A stretch of 64,000 nt of DNA from Bryoerythrophyllum caledonicum. Its lineage: Eukaryota > Streptophyta > Bryopsida > Pottiales > Pottiaceae. Location of the stretch: positions 34,398,199 to 34,462,198 of the forward strand of contig OZ020516.1 in the NCBI GenBank assembly GCA_963971425.1, read 5' to 3'. This document shows positions 36,496 to 48,515 of the stretch, one piece after another. The notes beneath the pieces are model-generated. The model saw nothing but the letters and a program-made list of their open reading frames with translations, was not told the origin of the DNA and did not search any database. The translations under genes and the position numbers were made by a program. Each line of letters starts with the position of its first letter. Position 1 is the first letter of the stretch.

Positions 36496-37377
36496 AAGTT
36501 CGGTCAGGTTCCTATGGTGTCAATTTCCAACATTCTTCTTTGAATTTTTTACTATAGAAAGACATTACCAAGACCTTAGTGGGAAAACAATTTTTTCCTA
36601 AATTGGACATTTGATGAAAAAGTTATAGGGTTTTGAATTTTAAATGGGGAGGCAGCTCCAAAAACTTTTGAAAGTGAGATTTTCCGTACTTGCAAGTAAT
36701 ATTATTTCCCTTCATATTGTCAACAAAAAGTTCTTGTCTTTAGTGAAAAATAGCATACCAACCCAAGTCAAACACTTTCACACATTGTCACTCATTGTCG
36801 GGCAAGGTACCAAAAAAATTTCTTCTTTTCCACATAAAACCTAGGTATCTTTATATTTTTCACTTTTTATTTTTTCCACAACAATATGTAATGTAAACCT
36901 TCTTATTAACCACTCGGATGATCAATCGAAAACATATTAAGTTAAAAAAAAATTAAAGTGTGAATTAACAAATTTCGAGCCTCCACTCCTTGCACACTTG
37001 TTTTGAATATGCTACACCCCGTCTCCACCTCTAAAAATTGGTGTATAAGGAGCTAACATCATGCTTAACAAGATGGTAATAGATTTAGACCTTGTGTTGT
37101 GAAATTTTTTGACACCAATTGAAGTCAAAGTCTGCTGATCCACTAAACGCAGGGAAGAAAATGAACCGTTTGCTTGACTTCAAACACTATAATCTTTCAA
37201 TCCGTGCGGTCAAACTTTAAGAAATTTTGTACATGTATTACTTAATAAGCCTTTATTGAGATCCTACGGTGAGAACTAAAAATCAAAGTTTTTGTTACCT
37301 TCTATATTCATTGCACTAGAATCCATTAATTTTGAAGTGTTTTTGGTGTAAAACTGTCACAGTATCTTAGGGGTTAA
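36455..37377 (+). mobile_element. F1 element, complete copy 5
   Basis: It starts TTAACCCCTAAGG (36455) and ends CTTAGGGGTTAA (37377), so the terminal inverted repeat is near perfect over 12 bp and TTAA bounds both sides. The length is 923 bp. Interior blocks match copies 1-3 in the same orientation and copies 7 and 8 in inverse. It is non-coding. Confidence 0.85.
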
Positions 37378-38249
37378 TGCGATGATTAGTTTAGTTCCCC
37401 TCAAGAATCTCATTTACCGTAGTACTGCGTGTATCAGTAGTTACACTGAAGTATTTCATTGAGTGATTTTCACCATGACAATATCAATGCTCACAGATAT
37501 ACATTTTGCACCCGTGCCATTGTGAAGTGCTGGAACTCATATAGTAGATTGATCGGAGAGGATCTGATGACAATCTGACTTCCACAAGGACCATTCCAAT
37601 AAGTGTGTGGTCCTTTATATGGAATCATGCACATACACAAGTAACAGTAGTACTTCTGAGATAGCTACAGCTTTTCAGTCAAATGTCAAGTCCAATCCCC
37701 CGGAACCCAAACATGGCTCACTGCACACACAAAACTCACATCCAAGTCGCCAATAATCCCCCAAGCCCGTCCTTACTCAAATATTAGGTGAGCACACATC
37801 CCATCTACCAACGCACCATACATGACCCCTACTGCACCTCCACACCTCATATCCTATTAATAGTGGATAATTCCCAGAGCTCTTACAAGCTCAAATATTA
37901 GGTGTGCACATCTCCCATCCATGAAGGCACCACATGTCACAGGCAGCCTTTGTATGTTTACAACTTGTTCCTTTTTCTGCCTTCCACAGAGCCACAGTAT
38001 CAAATGGGTATCACAGGGTCTCTCAGACACAGATATCAGACATTGTTTTCAAGTGGTCGCCGAGAATCCCCAAGCCCTTCCAGAAGCATTCCCTTCCATT
38101 CCATTATTACAAGCTCAAATACTAGGTACACACATTCCATCCACTGAGGCTAAATGGCCAGGGCTGCAAAGCACAATAGTAGTTCACCAAACTGCTTGCT
38201 CCATGATACAGAATAAAGCAACCATCACAACATTGGGCCCCAACCAAGG
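37378..38249. other. Intergenic with short dispersed direct repeats
   Basis: The phrase AGCTCAAATATTAGGTG occurs near 37774 (as ACTCAAATATTAGG), near 37888 and, slightly changed, near 38113. Each is followed by a CACA...CCATC segment. No gene is supported. Confidence 0.5.
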
Positions 38250-39405
38250 GTGAGTTCCACAGTGGGCCTAGTACAGTAGGCATGTAGAGCGAGGGAGGGC
38301 GCGGATTGGAGGAGCAGGGCGGAGGATAAGGCGGCTGCCCCAAGTGTGAGGGGCCAATCGCTCTGCGCCTTCACGGTGCTTGCCTCGTCCACGTTAGGCG
38401 TCGCCACTCCCCACCCGTTCGATCATTTGTTGTACAGAGGGGAGGGAGAGAGAGTGAGAGAGAAGGACGTCATGCGCAGATCCCAGCCACAGCCTCCCTT
38501 ACTAGCTTGCTGCTCCAGGTCCTAGTGGTGCCGTCACATGCCAAGCTTGCGTCCGAGGTTCTCATGCAGCCACTCATCTCTCATCTTTAGCAGCCTGCTC
38601 TCCCGCTCATCCGCCTGGTGGCGCTTCGAGCTTGAAAGTCTGCAGTGGTATGAGCTTCCAGACCTTTATCTAGACCGCCGGCTGATTTGCCCAGCTTCGG
38701 AGGTTCTTTACGCCTGGTTTAGCCTTGAGTCTACAGCTTGGGAGTTCGTGAAGTTCATCTAGATCATAGCTTCGGAGGTTCTTATTACTAGTTTGGAAGC
38801 CTGGTTTGAGATTCTGAGTCTGCAGCTTGTGTGTTCGCGAATTTCATAAAGACCATAGTTTTCGAGTAGTTTCTTGGGACTAGCTTGGAAGCCTGCACAA
38901 TTTTACCGAGCTCTGGACTAGATAGTAAGGTTCGTCTGAATCATCGGTTGATCGTTCTGCCGAGCTGCTTCGGGTTTTGTTGGTACTTGTTGAGAAGCCT
39001 ACATATAGTCTTTGCTTGAGAGCCGCACAGTGGTCTGAGCGCGGGAAGAATTTAGGGAGGTATAACTAGACTGTTGATAGATTACTAGGTTGAGGTTTTG
39101 GGAGGACGTTGGATATTGTGATCAAAGTTGGAGTCAGTTTCGGGTTGGTCAGTGTTGCCCACGTCCGATCTTGTTGTATTTGGGAAAGTTTAGGGTGGGC
39201 ATCGGAGGGACGAGTATTTTGATGAGATTGAAGAGAGAGGAGTCGCGATCTGGAGAAGGGTAACTGGGGATGGGAGCGGGATAAGGAGGAGCGAGGGTGT
39301 TAGCAGATCACCTCATCAATCCATGTCGTCTTCTTAAACCAGCAGATGTTTCTGAAATTTACAGATAGGTGGTAACCAGGATCAGACTCCACCGCTCGCA
39401 CCACC
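38250..39405 (+). promoter_or_regulatory. Presumed promoter and 5' leader of the Dof gene
   Basis: Base composition rises in GC here relative to the flanks and the stretch has no coding frame. A GAGAGAGAGTGAGAGAGA purine tract lies at about 38443-38461. Words such as GGAAGCCTGGTTTGAG and TCGGAGGTTCTT recur at 38690-38890. The leader may contain an intron (acceptor-like TTTACAG near 39357), but this is unproven. Confidence 0.35.
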
Positions 39406-40317
39406 ATGCATCTGCCGGCGTCTAAGGACGGCACCAGCCTAGACCAATCGAACCGTAAGGCGGACGCCACAACAAACCCGGCCTCCCCGTCCACGCCGCG
39501 CGAGAAGCCGCAGAAGGTGCTGCCGTGCCCGCGCTGCGAGTCCATGAATACCAAGTTTTGCTACTACAACAACTACAGCGTGAATCAGCCGCGTCACTTC
39601 TGCCGCCAATGCCAGCGCTACTGGACCGTGGGCGGCACGCTCCGCAATGTGCCAGTGGGCGGCGGCTCGCGCAAGAAGAACCGTCATCAGCGCAACGGCA
39701 GTGAACCCTACCTCCGCGCGAGCACCACTACCACCACCACCATGACCGGCGGCCCACTCGCTCTCGCCACTCCCACCTTTCACGACATGTCGGCGTTCAA
39801 CTTCTCGCAGCTCCCGGGCTTCAACCCCTTCGGCGCCGCATACCCCACCGTGCAACCCGATCCTTCTATGGTGCCAGGAATGTACCTCAACCCCTTGTCG
39901 AGCAAACCGGGCGAATTCCTGCCCATGTATGGTCAGGCCGCTGGTGCGAGCTTCTATCCAAATCTGGGACAGCTTCAACCTGAGACCGCGCATCAGACTC
40001 AGGCTGTCAAGCCTGAGTTCTGGACCAACCAGCAAGTGTGGGAGCAAGCGAAACAGGAAGATCAGTTGGGCGTCAAGACGAATGAGTCGTCCATGTTGTT
40101 GCACTTGGGGCTGAACAGCAGCCGGCCGCACGGCAAGCGTGCAACTTGGAACATGAAAAACCAGGTGACCGGGACGTCGCCGCCGCATGGCTCCAGCACC
40201 ATTGAGGAGGAGGGCAGCACGCCCACCAATGGATACTCCAACAGCGGCTACGAGGAGGGCGATACCGTGTCGTCCATGTGGCAAGAGATGCAGGAGATGC
40301 AGGACATCTTTCAGTAG
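39406..40317 (+). CDS. Dof-type zinc-finger transcription factor
   Basis: A single uninterrupted frame of 303 codons starts in a good context (CACCACCATGC). Residues 39-93 form the Dof domain: [20 protein letters not shown], with Cys41-x2-Cys44-x21-Cys66-x2-Cys69, then [20 protein letters not shown] and a basic KKNRH tail. Dof proteins are nuclear and bind DNA with an AAAG core through this single CX2CX21CX2C finger. The rest is low complexity: a Thr-rich patch at about 107-114, a Pro/Tyr-rich middle, and an acidic, Gln/Met-rich C-terminus ([12 protein letters not shown]). The finger reads like the [20 protein letters not shown] type of cycling Dof-like members, but the subfamily is not certain. 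It is intronless, which is common in the family. GC content is well above the surrounding DNA, as expected for a conserved host gene among transposons. The long antisense open frame is its shadow. Confidence 0.97.
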   Translation: MHLPASKDGTSLDQSNRKADATTNPASPSTPREKPQKVLPCPRCESMNTKFCYYNNYSVNQPRHFCRQCQRYWTVGGTLRNVPVGGGSRKKNRHQRNGSEPYLRASTTTTTTMTGGPLALATPTFHDMSAFNFSQLPGFNPFGAAYPTVQPDPSMVPGMYLNPLSSKPGEFLPMYGQAAGASFYPNLGQLQPETAHQTQAVKPEFWTNQQVWEQAKQEDQLGVKTNESSMLLHLGLNSSRPHGKRATWNMKNQVTGTSPPHGSSTIEEEGSTPTNGYSNSGYEEGDTVSSMWQEMQEMQDIFQ

Positions 40318-40690
40318 AGAGTATCATGATCTCATCTGTACATTGTTTAATTTTCTCGTCATGTACATTAATCACCCCCCAGCTGCGTGTGTATGCTTAA
40401 TTCTTGGTCTTGCAAGCTCGCCGCTGCTAGCTTCCAGGATCTATTGTTTCGACTTTACACGGATTAATTTGTGAATAGAATTGAGTCAGTTTCATGACCG
40501 GATACTCTATAGTTATTGTGTGGAGGAGCATGTGCAGGTGTCCCTGGGCTGATTGCTCTTGAAATATATACTGTACATCTCTGGTTGTGAAACTGCCACC
40601 ACTGTACTTGCACTTATTGTTGCATCCATCGATCGATCTATCTCAGGTACTCTGAATCCATTATGGACTGGGCTCCAGGTTAGTCATTTA
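40318..40690 (+). other. Dof gene 3' untranslated region (presumed)
   Basis: T-rich sequence after the TAG stop with TTGTACATT-type words. No canonical AATAAA was seen. The end is not defined. Confidence 0.4.
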
Positions 40691-42931
40691 TATGTTGTCG
40701 GAATCTTTTTTTTCCGTTTGTGAGTAGATGGGTTGACATCTAGATTGCTCCACAGGACCCGCTGGTACTCCTGAAAGTATGCGGACAACACTGTAGAACG
40801 TATGTAGCGGCTCTGGAACTAATAATATCTGCTGGATGGAGATATTCATTAGTTTGGAAGTGTTGCGCTTTTTCAAAATGAGAGTTTGACATTCCAAATG
40901 GGTTCAAAATAGACTCTCTTTTCATGATCAAAGAGCGCTTCCTAGAGCTATCTAAGAGAGTACGAGTTTGGCTGGGAGTTTATCCCCATGTGGTACTCTG
41001 ATGGTAGATAACTCTGATAGTAGATAATTCTGATAGTAGCCTGATAGTCCTTTCGCCTTTCAGCGACATTCCCACTTCTTGTTCACTATCTCCTAACCTC
41101 TTAAGGATAACTCAAGTGAATAACTGAAGTGAATAACTCCATCCTCGTTATGCATACATTGGATGGTTCAGGATTCGGCAGCAAAGTGCACTTGGTGATT
41201 GTAACGATGAGAGTACACCAGTGGACTTGTCTTCATGTACTGCGCATCTTGTGTAGCATTTATGCAGTTTCGGGCCCAATGAATGTCGAGAGAGTACATG
41301 ACCACCGTATAAGCTTCCAGAAAGAACAGCTTGGACGGATCTTCTCTTGTATTCAATGTGCGGTGTGATTTTTAGAGCTAGTTCATCACAGGCACGCGAA
41401 GGGACGCATCTGAAAGGAGCTCTGTCATGCTCTGGTTCCTCGTGTAGAGCTAGGAAAGCATTGCAAGGACGTTGAATTCATGGCGAATATTGTACAAGTG
41501 TAATTAGCCAGCTCTTATCATGCCATGTGACTGTACTCATACACGGAGCTGTGAGTACATTCATAGCGGACCTACGTCGGCATTTGCAGTGTCAGGAAGC
41601 TTGAATCAACTGTCAGGGGCATGCATTATCTGACGTCGTACAAATACCCAATTCAAGTTTGATGAAACTCCAAAAACCATACTAGCTAACAGACACCTAG
41701 CTACCGAGAGAAAGAACTTCAGTCATCGTCCTCACAACAGGACTAGTATACTGCTGCAACTGACGAATGTAACGTAATTTTAATTTTTCTCATTCCAAAC
41801 GGTAATGTGGAGTATTCTCGGACAGCTGGCACAAATGAGAAGTTATACGGAGAGCAGATCCGAAATACAGTACATTAGTAGCACCTCGGATAATATACCG
41901 CAACTTGAGCTCCAACTCAGTCGTACTCTACATGTACATGGTTTATCCCATCGTGCGGTACTCAAGCCCGTGTGGACGCCTTCTGACGTCCGTCCACAGG
42001 ATCTAGTAATGCAGCAAGCACCACTCACAACTATTACGCTCACCAGGCTTCATGCAAGTGCCAAGTACTATACTCACCAGGCAAGAGAATCAACTCGTTA
42101 AGCTACCTTTGAGATAATAGTAGAAAGTAGAAAAAAAGTAGACAACGTTTTCCCTCTATCCACTTGCAGACAACACATTATAAAGTGCCGTAATGTGAAG
42201 GTGTCATATTATCAAACATCGACCTTACAAGAATCACTACTAGCAACCCGGTCGCCCCACTTACTATTTCAAGTATTTTAGAAGTTGGTGACTCAGTTGG
42301 TCAGAAAAAACAAGAAATTGCATCCTTTTCCACATTCTACGTCAGTCAAGGGCGACACTTTTTGAGTGAGGAGCAACAGGGTTGTGTGTAGTAAATATTC
42401 TACAAATTCCCTTCCCATTTTTATGCTGAATAAGATCTGTATGATCATATGTTCCATCTCCATACATTGGCATTGCCTCATATGCTTACCAAACTAGACC
42501 ATGGAAGTACTTATCGTAGAAACGGCTATCGTGTGATCATGGTGATATTGTAAATTTGTATGAACATTGATAGTAATAATGGTGAACTTTGATGACGCAC
42601 TGGGCGTGCTCCTCCAGGAAACATGCGAGCAGGCTGAGTCTACGTGAGGCGAGCTGCAGTACCACTTCACTGACAATCAGTTATGAATCTTCTCCATGTG
42701 TGCCCTCAATTATATGCTCTCTCAGCTATTGCTATCGTCGTTTCCATTACTCGTGTGTGTCCTTTGTCCTTCCAGTCGTGGCTGCCTTTTCCGCACTGGT
42801 TGACCTTCAGAATTGAGGCTCATGTGGGCCAGTGGATGTGATGAGATGGAAGAGAGCTTTTACAGGGAGCTTGGGAGGTGTCTGCCATGCGGCGATTGAC
42901 GTCACTTACATGCAGGTGACAGAAAGAAGCG
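40691..42931. other. Intergenic, nothing recognised
   Basis: The composition is less AT-rich than elsewhere. A short CTGATAGTAGATAA triplication occurs at about 40995-41045. Frames of up to 98 codons are present, none with a known motif. Confidence 0.5.
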
Positions 42932-43166
42932 TTAACCCCTAAAGGCTCAAGGCATTTTAAAGTTATCTCTATTTCAATTTCCATTGATTAAAAACAGCCA
43001 CAATGGATTTTTTGAAAATGTAACCATATTAGGATCATCTTCTAAACTAATATAAGATGATGTAGTTAAAATTTTGTGAATTTTGACTATAGGGAATTGA
43101 AAGATAATTGCAGTCAAAGTAAAGAAATTTGTACCCGGCACTTACAATTGGTCTTGTAGGGGTTAG
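42932..43166 (-). mobile_element. Short F1-derived element (copy 6)
   Basis: It starts TTAACCCCTAAAGGCTCAAG and ends TTGTAGGGGTTAG, so the ends match F1 but the body is only about 235 bp. An AAAACAGCCACAATGG segment resembles the minus-orientation copy 7, suggesting this is an internally deleted F1 in minus orientation. Confidence 0.65.
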
Positions 43167-43202
43167 TTAGAAGAGGAAAGAATTTGAAAACATGGCGTAT
43201 AC

Positions 43203-43660
43203 TACACTGATTATGATATTTAGTGTAACCACATTGTATGAATTTATCAATGCTATTAGATTTTACTCTTGATTTTTACCCTCTTTGAGTATCCTTCGTG
43301 TGGGTCAGTTTTGTACTGTACATGATTAATTAACAATGGAGAATGTCCAATTTTTTTGGGAAATTCAAGAGATTTGTCTAGGTCCTTATCCATGTGATGT
43401 CAAGGTGATACGCTTGTAATGCCTAGGAGATACCCATGTAATGCCTTAGAGATACCCATATAATGCCTAGGTGATACACATTGTGTCCTAACACATATAA
43501 AAGGGAAAAATAATAAGTTTTGGCAACTAGGTGTCAAAACTGACCCAAGTGTATGATAGTGTAGATGATTGTGCTCTCACTAAAAAATTCATCAAAATAA
43601 AAAGTTATATCACTTTCAAATCATATAGTGTGGTTATACTAAACATCACAATCAGTTTTA
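43203..43660. mobile_element. Inverted-repeat element related to F2 (TACACTGATTATGAT ends)
   Basis: ACACTGATTATGATATTTAG followed by TGTAACCACA (43204 on) is mirrored by TATAGTGTGGTTATACTAAA followed by CATCACAATCAGT (ending near 43656). This is a terminal inverted repeat of about 38 bp with a handful of mismatches. The element is about 460 bp and non-coding. The subterminal TTTAGTGTA word links it to F2. It lies 36 bp from the F1-derived copy 6. Confidence 0.75.
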
Positions 43661-44249
43661 TTCAAAGATGGCTATTTATGGCACTCTATATTCAATATTT
43701 TTACAATAAATGCAAATTTTAAACACCTTCTTGAAACTCTTATTTTTTCTACTTCACCAAAAAGTGTTGAATTTACAGTGAAAACCACCCCATCTGTACT
43801 AGTGATACAACAATTACTCCACCTTCCAAATATTCCCCTATTTGTATATCATGCCCCAAAATTTTAGAATAGGGTAGTTTTGACCAGGGAGATCACATAC
43901 ATCTAAAATTTGGGGCCCCAGACGTCAGTCCCATCTGGAACGTCATTTGGATGCGGATAATTTGGAGATTGCCCAATTTACCCCCGGCCGGTGGCTGTCC
44001 AACGAAAGAGTAAAAGAGGTATAATAAGTTTTTAAAAAAACTTCTTAGTCACAAACGTCCCGCGGAGCTCCCGGACGGACATCCAATCAACCTAGGTCTT
44101 GACGTATATGTAACTATCTACATCCGTTTGTTCCTTCAACACGCCCTATATTTGTAAGGCCTCTAGGTTGTAAATGCCATCAGTATATTGCCCATTTAAT
44201 AGACAAAATGACCTAGATTCCATTAATGTGTATATTAAAACCTCTATTG
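43661..44249. other. Intergenic, nothing recognised
   Basis: No supported feature. Confidence 0.5.
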
Positions 44250-44395
44250 TGTCCACTAATGGATGAACCCTAACCCTAATGGATGAATCCTAACCCTAAT
44301 AGATGGACCCTAACTCTAATGGATGAAGTTTACTTCAATGGATGAAATTGACTTCAATGGATGAACCATAACACTAATGAATGAAGTTCATTAAA
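44250..44395. repeat. Degenerate minisatellite of AATGGATGAACCCTAACCCT units
   Basis: Six to seven units of about 20 bp keep the core AATGGATGAA and vary at CCCTAACCCTAA. The telomere-like words are part of the unit and do not form a perfect telomeric array. Confidence 0.8.
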
Positions 44396-44584
44396 TGAAC
44401 TTAAGTTACAAGATTCTAATCATACAAGTTAAGGTGAAAGTAAAAAATAGATGTGGAAGTAAAAGCAAGTGAGGTAAATAAAGTCAAGAATAAAAATATC
44501 AAGTCAAAAACACACGGTGAACATTGAGGTAGAAGTACGAAGTAAGAAAAGAGGGCCCCGTTCAAGGCAACAGACCTTCTTTCA

Positions 44585-45517
44585 TTAACCCCTAAAGGAC
44601 CACGACCTATTTTGCTCTAAAACCAGTCCAAAACTGCCACTGTCAAAAAGAGACATGAAAATCACATTTTAAAGTGAATTTTGGATTTTCAACCGTAAGA
44701 TCTTAAAATAGACTTCCATATAAACATGCCATAAAATTTTGGTTGCAATCCACCGCACGGATTGATAGATTTTAATGTTTAAAGTAAAAACAATGGTTCA
44801 TTTTCATCCCTGCGTTGAGTAGATCAGCTGACTTTGACTTCACTTTGTATCAAATTTTTGCATTTTACAAGGTCTAAATCTTTTACCATTGTCTTAAGCA
44901 TGATGTTATTTCCCAGCACACCAATTTTTAGAGGTAAAAAAGGGGTGTAGCATAATCAAAACAAGTGTGCAAGGAGTGGAGGTTCAAAAATTGCCATTTC
45001 ACGTTTTTTTTTTTTTGTGAACTACGTATGTATTCAAATGATAATCCAAACGGTCAATAAGAAGGTTTTTACCATATATTGTTGTTGAAAAAAAAAAAGT
45101 GAAAAATATGAAGATCTCTAGGTTTTATATAGAAAAGATGAAGTTTTTTTCCCCCATTGCCCGACAATGTGTGAAAATGTTTGACTTGGAATAAAATGCC
45201 TTTTTACACTAAAGACAATAATTTTTTTTGAAAATTTCTAAATAAGGAAATATTCTTTATATGCGTGAAAAATCTCAATGTCAATAGAAACTTTTGTCAA
45301 AAAATTTGGAGGTGCCCGAAGTGCCACTTTTGGCTTTAAGTGGTACTAACTTTCAAACCACAAATCCAAAAAAAAATTAAAAAATGTCTACACGAAGCTC
45401 TTATCAGATCCTATCTTGAAAAAAAAAATCAATTAAAAAGGATTTTTTTTCGAATTATAGGTACATGCCCAAAATCCAAAATGACCCGAGGGGTTTGTTT
45501 GGTCCTATAGGGGTTAA
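44585..45517 (-). mobile_element. F1 element, complete copy 7 (inverted)
   Basis: It runs from TTAACCCCTAAAGGACCA (44585) to TGGTCCTATAGGGGTTAA (45517), giving a terminal inverted repeat of 18 bp with one mismatch and TTAA at both borders. The interior is the inverse of copies 2 and 5, with GGTGTAGCATA.TCAAAACAAG and GTGTGCAAGGAGTGGAGGTT blocks. The length is 933 bp. No open frame is meaningful. Confidence 0.88.
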
Positions 45518-45530
45518 AACGGTTGTAACT

Positions 45531-45960
45531 TCTAGAATGAAGATTGAATTGAAGCGCGCTTAGAGTTTCTGAAAAGCCAACAACTTGATCTATGTGCTCT
45601 CTAAAATTAAGCTCCAATAGTCTTGTGGGTTATCTGCAATCAGCCGTCAAAGTTGATGCTCGGAATCTGGCCTTCAACAGACCCCTCCCCACAAAATGGA
45701 CCACAACTTCTTTGTCTTTATTCCAAACCAAGCGTGCTTAAAGTCTTTAGAAAGCTGACTTGCACATTTACTTGACTATAAAAAATAGAGTCCAAATTTG
45801 TTGTAGTCCGCCCGCACTAGCCCGCCAAAGTTGATGCTTTAGATCCGCCGATGGCAAAACCCTTTGACACTAAAATCACCACAACTTCTTCGTCCTTACT
45901 CCAAATCAAGCGTGCTTGGAGTCTCTAGAAAGATAACAAGAAGATCTAACCACATCAATA
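45531..45960. repeat. Imperfect tandem repeat, ~179-bp period, 2.4 copies
   Basis: Units start near 45531, 45710 and 45889. They share ACAACTTCTT.GTC.TTA.TCCAAA, CAAGCGTGCTT.GAGTCT.TAGAAAG and, in the first two, CCGTCAAAGTTGATGCT-like segments. Divergence is roughly a quarter of positions. Confidence 0.75.
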
Positions 45961-47069
45961 GTTTTAAGTTTTAATTTCAAGTAATTAACTCACAATGCCG
46001 CAACAATCGCAACTCAAAAACTAGAGAGATAATAGGGTACCATTTTGACATGGCTTCGCCAAAAGAAGAGAGAGAGAGGGAGAGTGGCCACACACGCCGT
46101 TTTATCTAAGTGGGAGGAGGCTCAAGGGTGGTGGCCACATCTCTACCATCGAAATCAACAATCCCTAATCAAGATCAAGGGCCCACGATCAACCAAGGCC
46201 CTCAACCCGATTCTAGGGCTACACATGCCTATAAGTACCAATTTCCAAACTAATGGAATTTGAACAAAACTAACATCACCAATGTGTTTAAACACATTTT
46301 AATCCTAAGATTGACTATACATACGCCCCAATCTAAGTTTTAGTTCATTAAAAATCAACAATTCTTCAATCTAATTATTAATTTTTTGAAAATTCTAATT
46401 TTAATTAATCTAAAGAAGGAATCTCAAGGATTCTTTCCATGGAAGCCATATTGAACATTTTCTTGAACCTTTTCTTCTCCTCCTCCAATTCTTTATCTTT
46501 TTTTTTTTTTTTTTTTTTTTTTTTTCCTTATAAATAAATGACTACAATTCTTCTACTAAATAAACCCTAATCTACTAAATTGTCTTCAACTAAACCAACT
46601 AATAATCTAAATGGTCTATTTGGGCATTTCTAAATCTAATTTTATCCTCCACGCTAATTCATGGCCACGTAAAATCCGGTTGACTAACAAATACTGATTA
46701 ACACTAGGTGGTGCTATGAACCACTAATCTAGCCTAATTTGCAGCTAACAGAACTGGTTCTCTACTAATTAAGACTAACTAAGATTGTGGCGCTTTTAGG
46801 CGCTTACATATAGCCGCCATCCGGGACAACTAACAGGAGAGATCACATAATTTTTTATATACAGTCAATTCCTTTCTTCTACTTTAATCTTTATCTAGAC
46901 TATCTAAAAAATATAAACGCTTACAACAACAACCGTGGAGATAAGTAACCATAACAATATCTCTAGATGCACGGTAGATTCCTGCACTGCACTAGCTTGC
47001 TTAGGATAGCATTCAATTAGCAGGGATCGAACCCACACTTCTACATTAGTAGCTCTACTGCCGTGGTCT
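45961..47069. other. AT-rich intergenic with T25 run and a tRNA-like word
   Basis: A homopolymer of about 28 T lies at 46498-46525. The reverse strand near 47012-47070 contains GCAGTAGAGC...GTGTGGGTTCGATCCCTGC, which has the B-box (GGTTCGATCC) and part of a D-arm of a tRNA but no proper anticodon stem. It could be a tRNA-derived SINE or pseudogene. Confidence 0.35.
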
Positions 47070-47259
47070 CAACGAGATGTACAATTGATCCTGAACGCGT
47101 TTATAATAAACTTGGAGAGAATTATCAACTCCATAGTCACGGTTGATCGAGCGTCCTTCCAATTGATAAGTTGTATATCTCCAGAGTACTGTATTTTAAG
47201 TTTTTTATTCCTTGCATCTGTTGTCAGAGGTACGTGTGGGGAATAATTTTCCATTCAAA

Positions 47260-48390
47260 GTTTGTAATTGAAGGGAATTGTTTGAAAATGCGTCTATTAT
47301 CAAGTAGGGAACCATTCACATAGTCAAATTTTCCAGGAAAATCTTAACTTTCTGGCATCCTGAAGCATCACCAACATATCAAGAAGGAAGGATCGTGACT
47401 TGTGCCTTTTATCGAAGGACAACTTCCTCCGACGCTAAATAGCTTCCACGTGTTGTGCGTTGGCTCGCCTGGCTTTATCTAATCCTTTCAACATCTCTAC
47501 TCGTTCTTTTAATGAAGGAAGCCTCATGAGCCATTCGTCTACAGCAGTTTGGAGGGACTGCAAGGACTGGACTTCAAACTCTACAGGTAAAATCGACTCT
47601 ACCCCATAAACTAGAGAAAATGGAGTTGCCTTTGTAGTTACTTTGTACGTAGTACGATAGGCCCACAAGGCTGTTGGAAGCTTGATGTCCCAATCCCGTT
47701 TTGAGTCCAAGATAATCTTTCTAAGAATATTGACCAGTGTTTGGTTCACTCTCTCCGTGTTTCCGTTGCTCTGAGGGTAATAAGATGTAGTCATTTGATG
47801 ATTAATGTCGAATACCTTAGTCATGGATTGATGATTAATGTCGAATACCTTAGTCATGATTAATGTCGAATACCTTAGTCATGATTAATGTCGAATACCT
47901 TAGTCATGATTAATGTCGAATACCTTAGTCATGAAATGGGTTCTTCGGTCACTGATCAGGATTTTTGGGCACTCAAACCTGGTAATGATATTCTCAAATA
48001 GAAAGTTGGCAGCATGCGTTGCATCGTTGGCCTTTATTTCCTTAGCCTCTTGCCCCTTTGTTAGATACTCAGTGGCCACAATAATGTGCTTCATGCCCCA
48101 AAAGGAATTAGGGTGAACTTCTCCAATCTAATCAATACTCCATTTCTCAAAAGGAAGTAAAGGCAGGGAAATGTGGAGGGATAAAGCCATATGTAAGTCG
48201 TTTTTTGCATATCTCTGACATGCGTCACATTGCATGGCATGGTCATGGGCATCCTGGAACATTGTGGGCCAAAAACATCCCGCTTTCAAGGCTTTTTGGG
48301 CCGTCAGTCTCCGTGCAAAGTGACCTCCGCATGCACTATCGTGACATGCCTCTAAAATCTTAGGAACTTCTTCCCTCACCACACAACGGT
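47260..48390 (-). pseudogene. Ty3/gypsy integrase
   Basis: The zinc-binding domain (48382-48200) shows ACHDSACGGHF and CDACQR, the HHCC pattern. The core follows with IIVATEYLTKGQEAKEI, where the first catalytic Asp is replaced (ATEY instead of the usual A-x-D-Y). The second Asp is kept in ILISDRRTHF and the Glu in YYPQSNGNTERVNQ. Between the second Asp and the Glu the gene is broken by five copies of a 25-33-bp repeat. The conserved ALWAYRTT.KVTT..TPF block and the C-terminal region follow. The enzyme would insert cDNA into host DNA; this copy cannot. Confidence 0.88.
47800..47935. repeat. Minisatellite inside integrase, five GATTAATGTCGAATACCTTA units
   Basis: Units start at 47800, 47833, 47858, 47883 and 47908 (periods 33, 25, 25, 25). 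The repeated codons are MTKVFDINH on the minus strand. The added length is 108 bp, a multiple of three overall, but the 25-bp units shift the frame internally and bring in stops. Confidence 0.95.
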
Positions 48391-48515
48391 AATAATCCGT
48401 CTACTCCTCGACGATATAAGCGATTTCTTACTATGGCAAAATGAAGGCTGTTGACCTTGACCTTTTGGCGCTCGTGATGAGACAACCCTTCTGACAGTTG
48501 TTGGATGGCTAGAAA

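Noticed and set aside
39439-40284. 281-codon antisense frame across the Dof gene
   Set aside because: Shadow of a GC-rich coding region; it reads as Arg/Ala/Val-rich sequence without motifs.
44250-44395. Possible interstitial telomere
   Set aside because: CCCTAACCCTAA words occur, but within a 20-bp minisatellite unit and not as a perfect heptamer array of the plant type.
47800-47935. Regular repeats resembling a CRISPR array
   Set aside because: Plant nuclear DNA, no distinct spacers, and the repeat is the integrase coding sequence itself.
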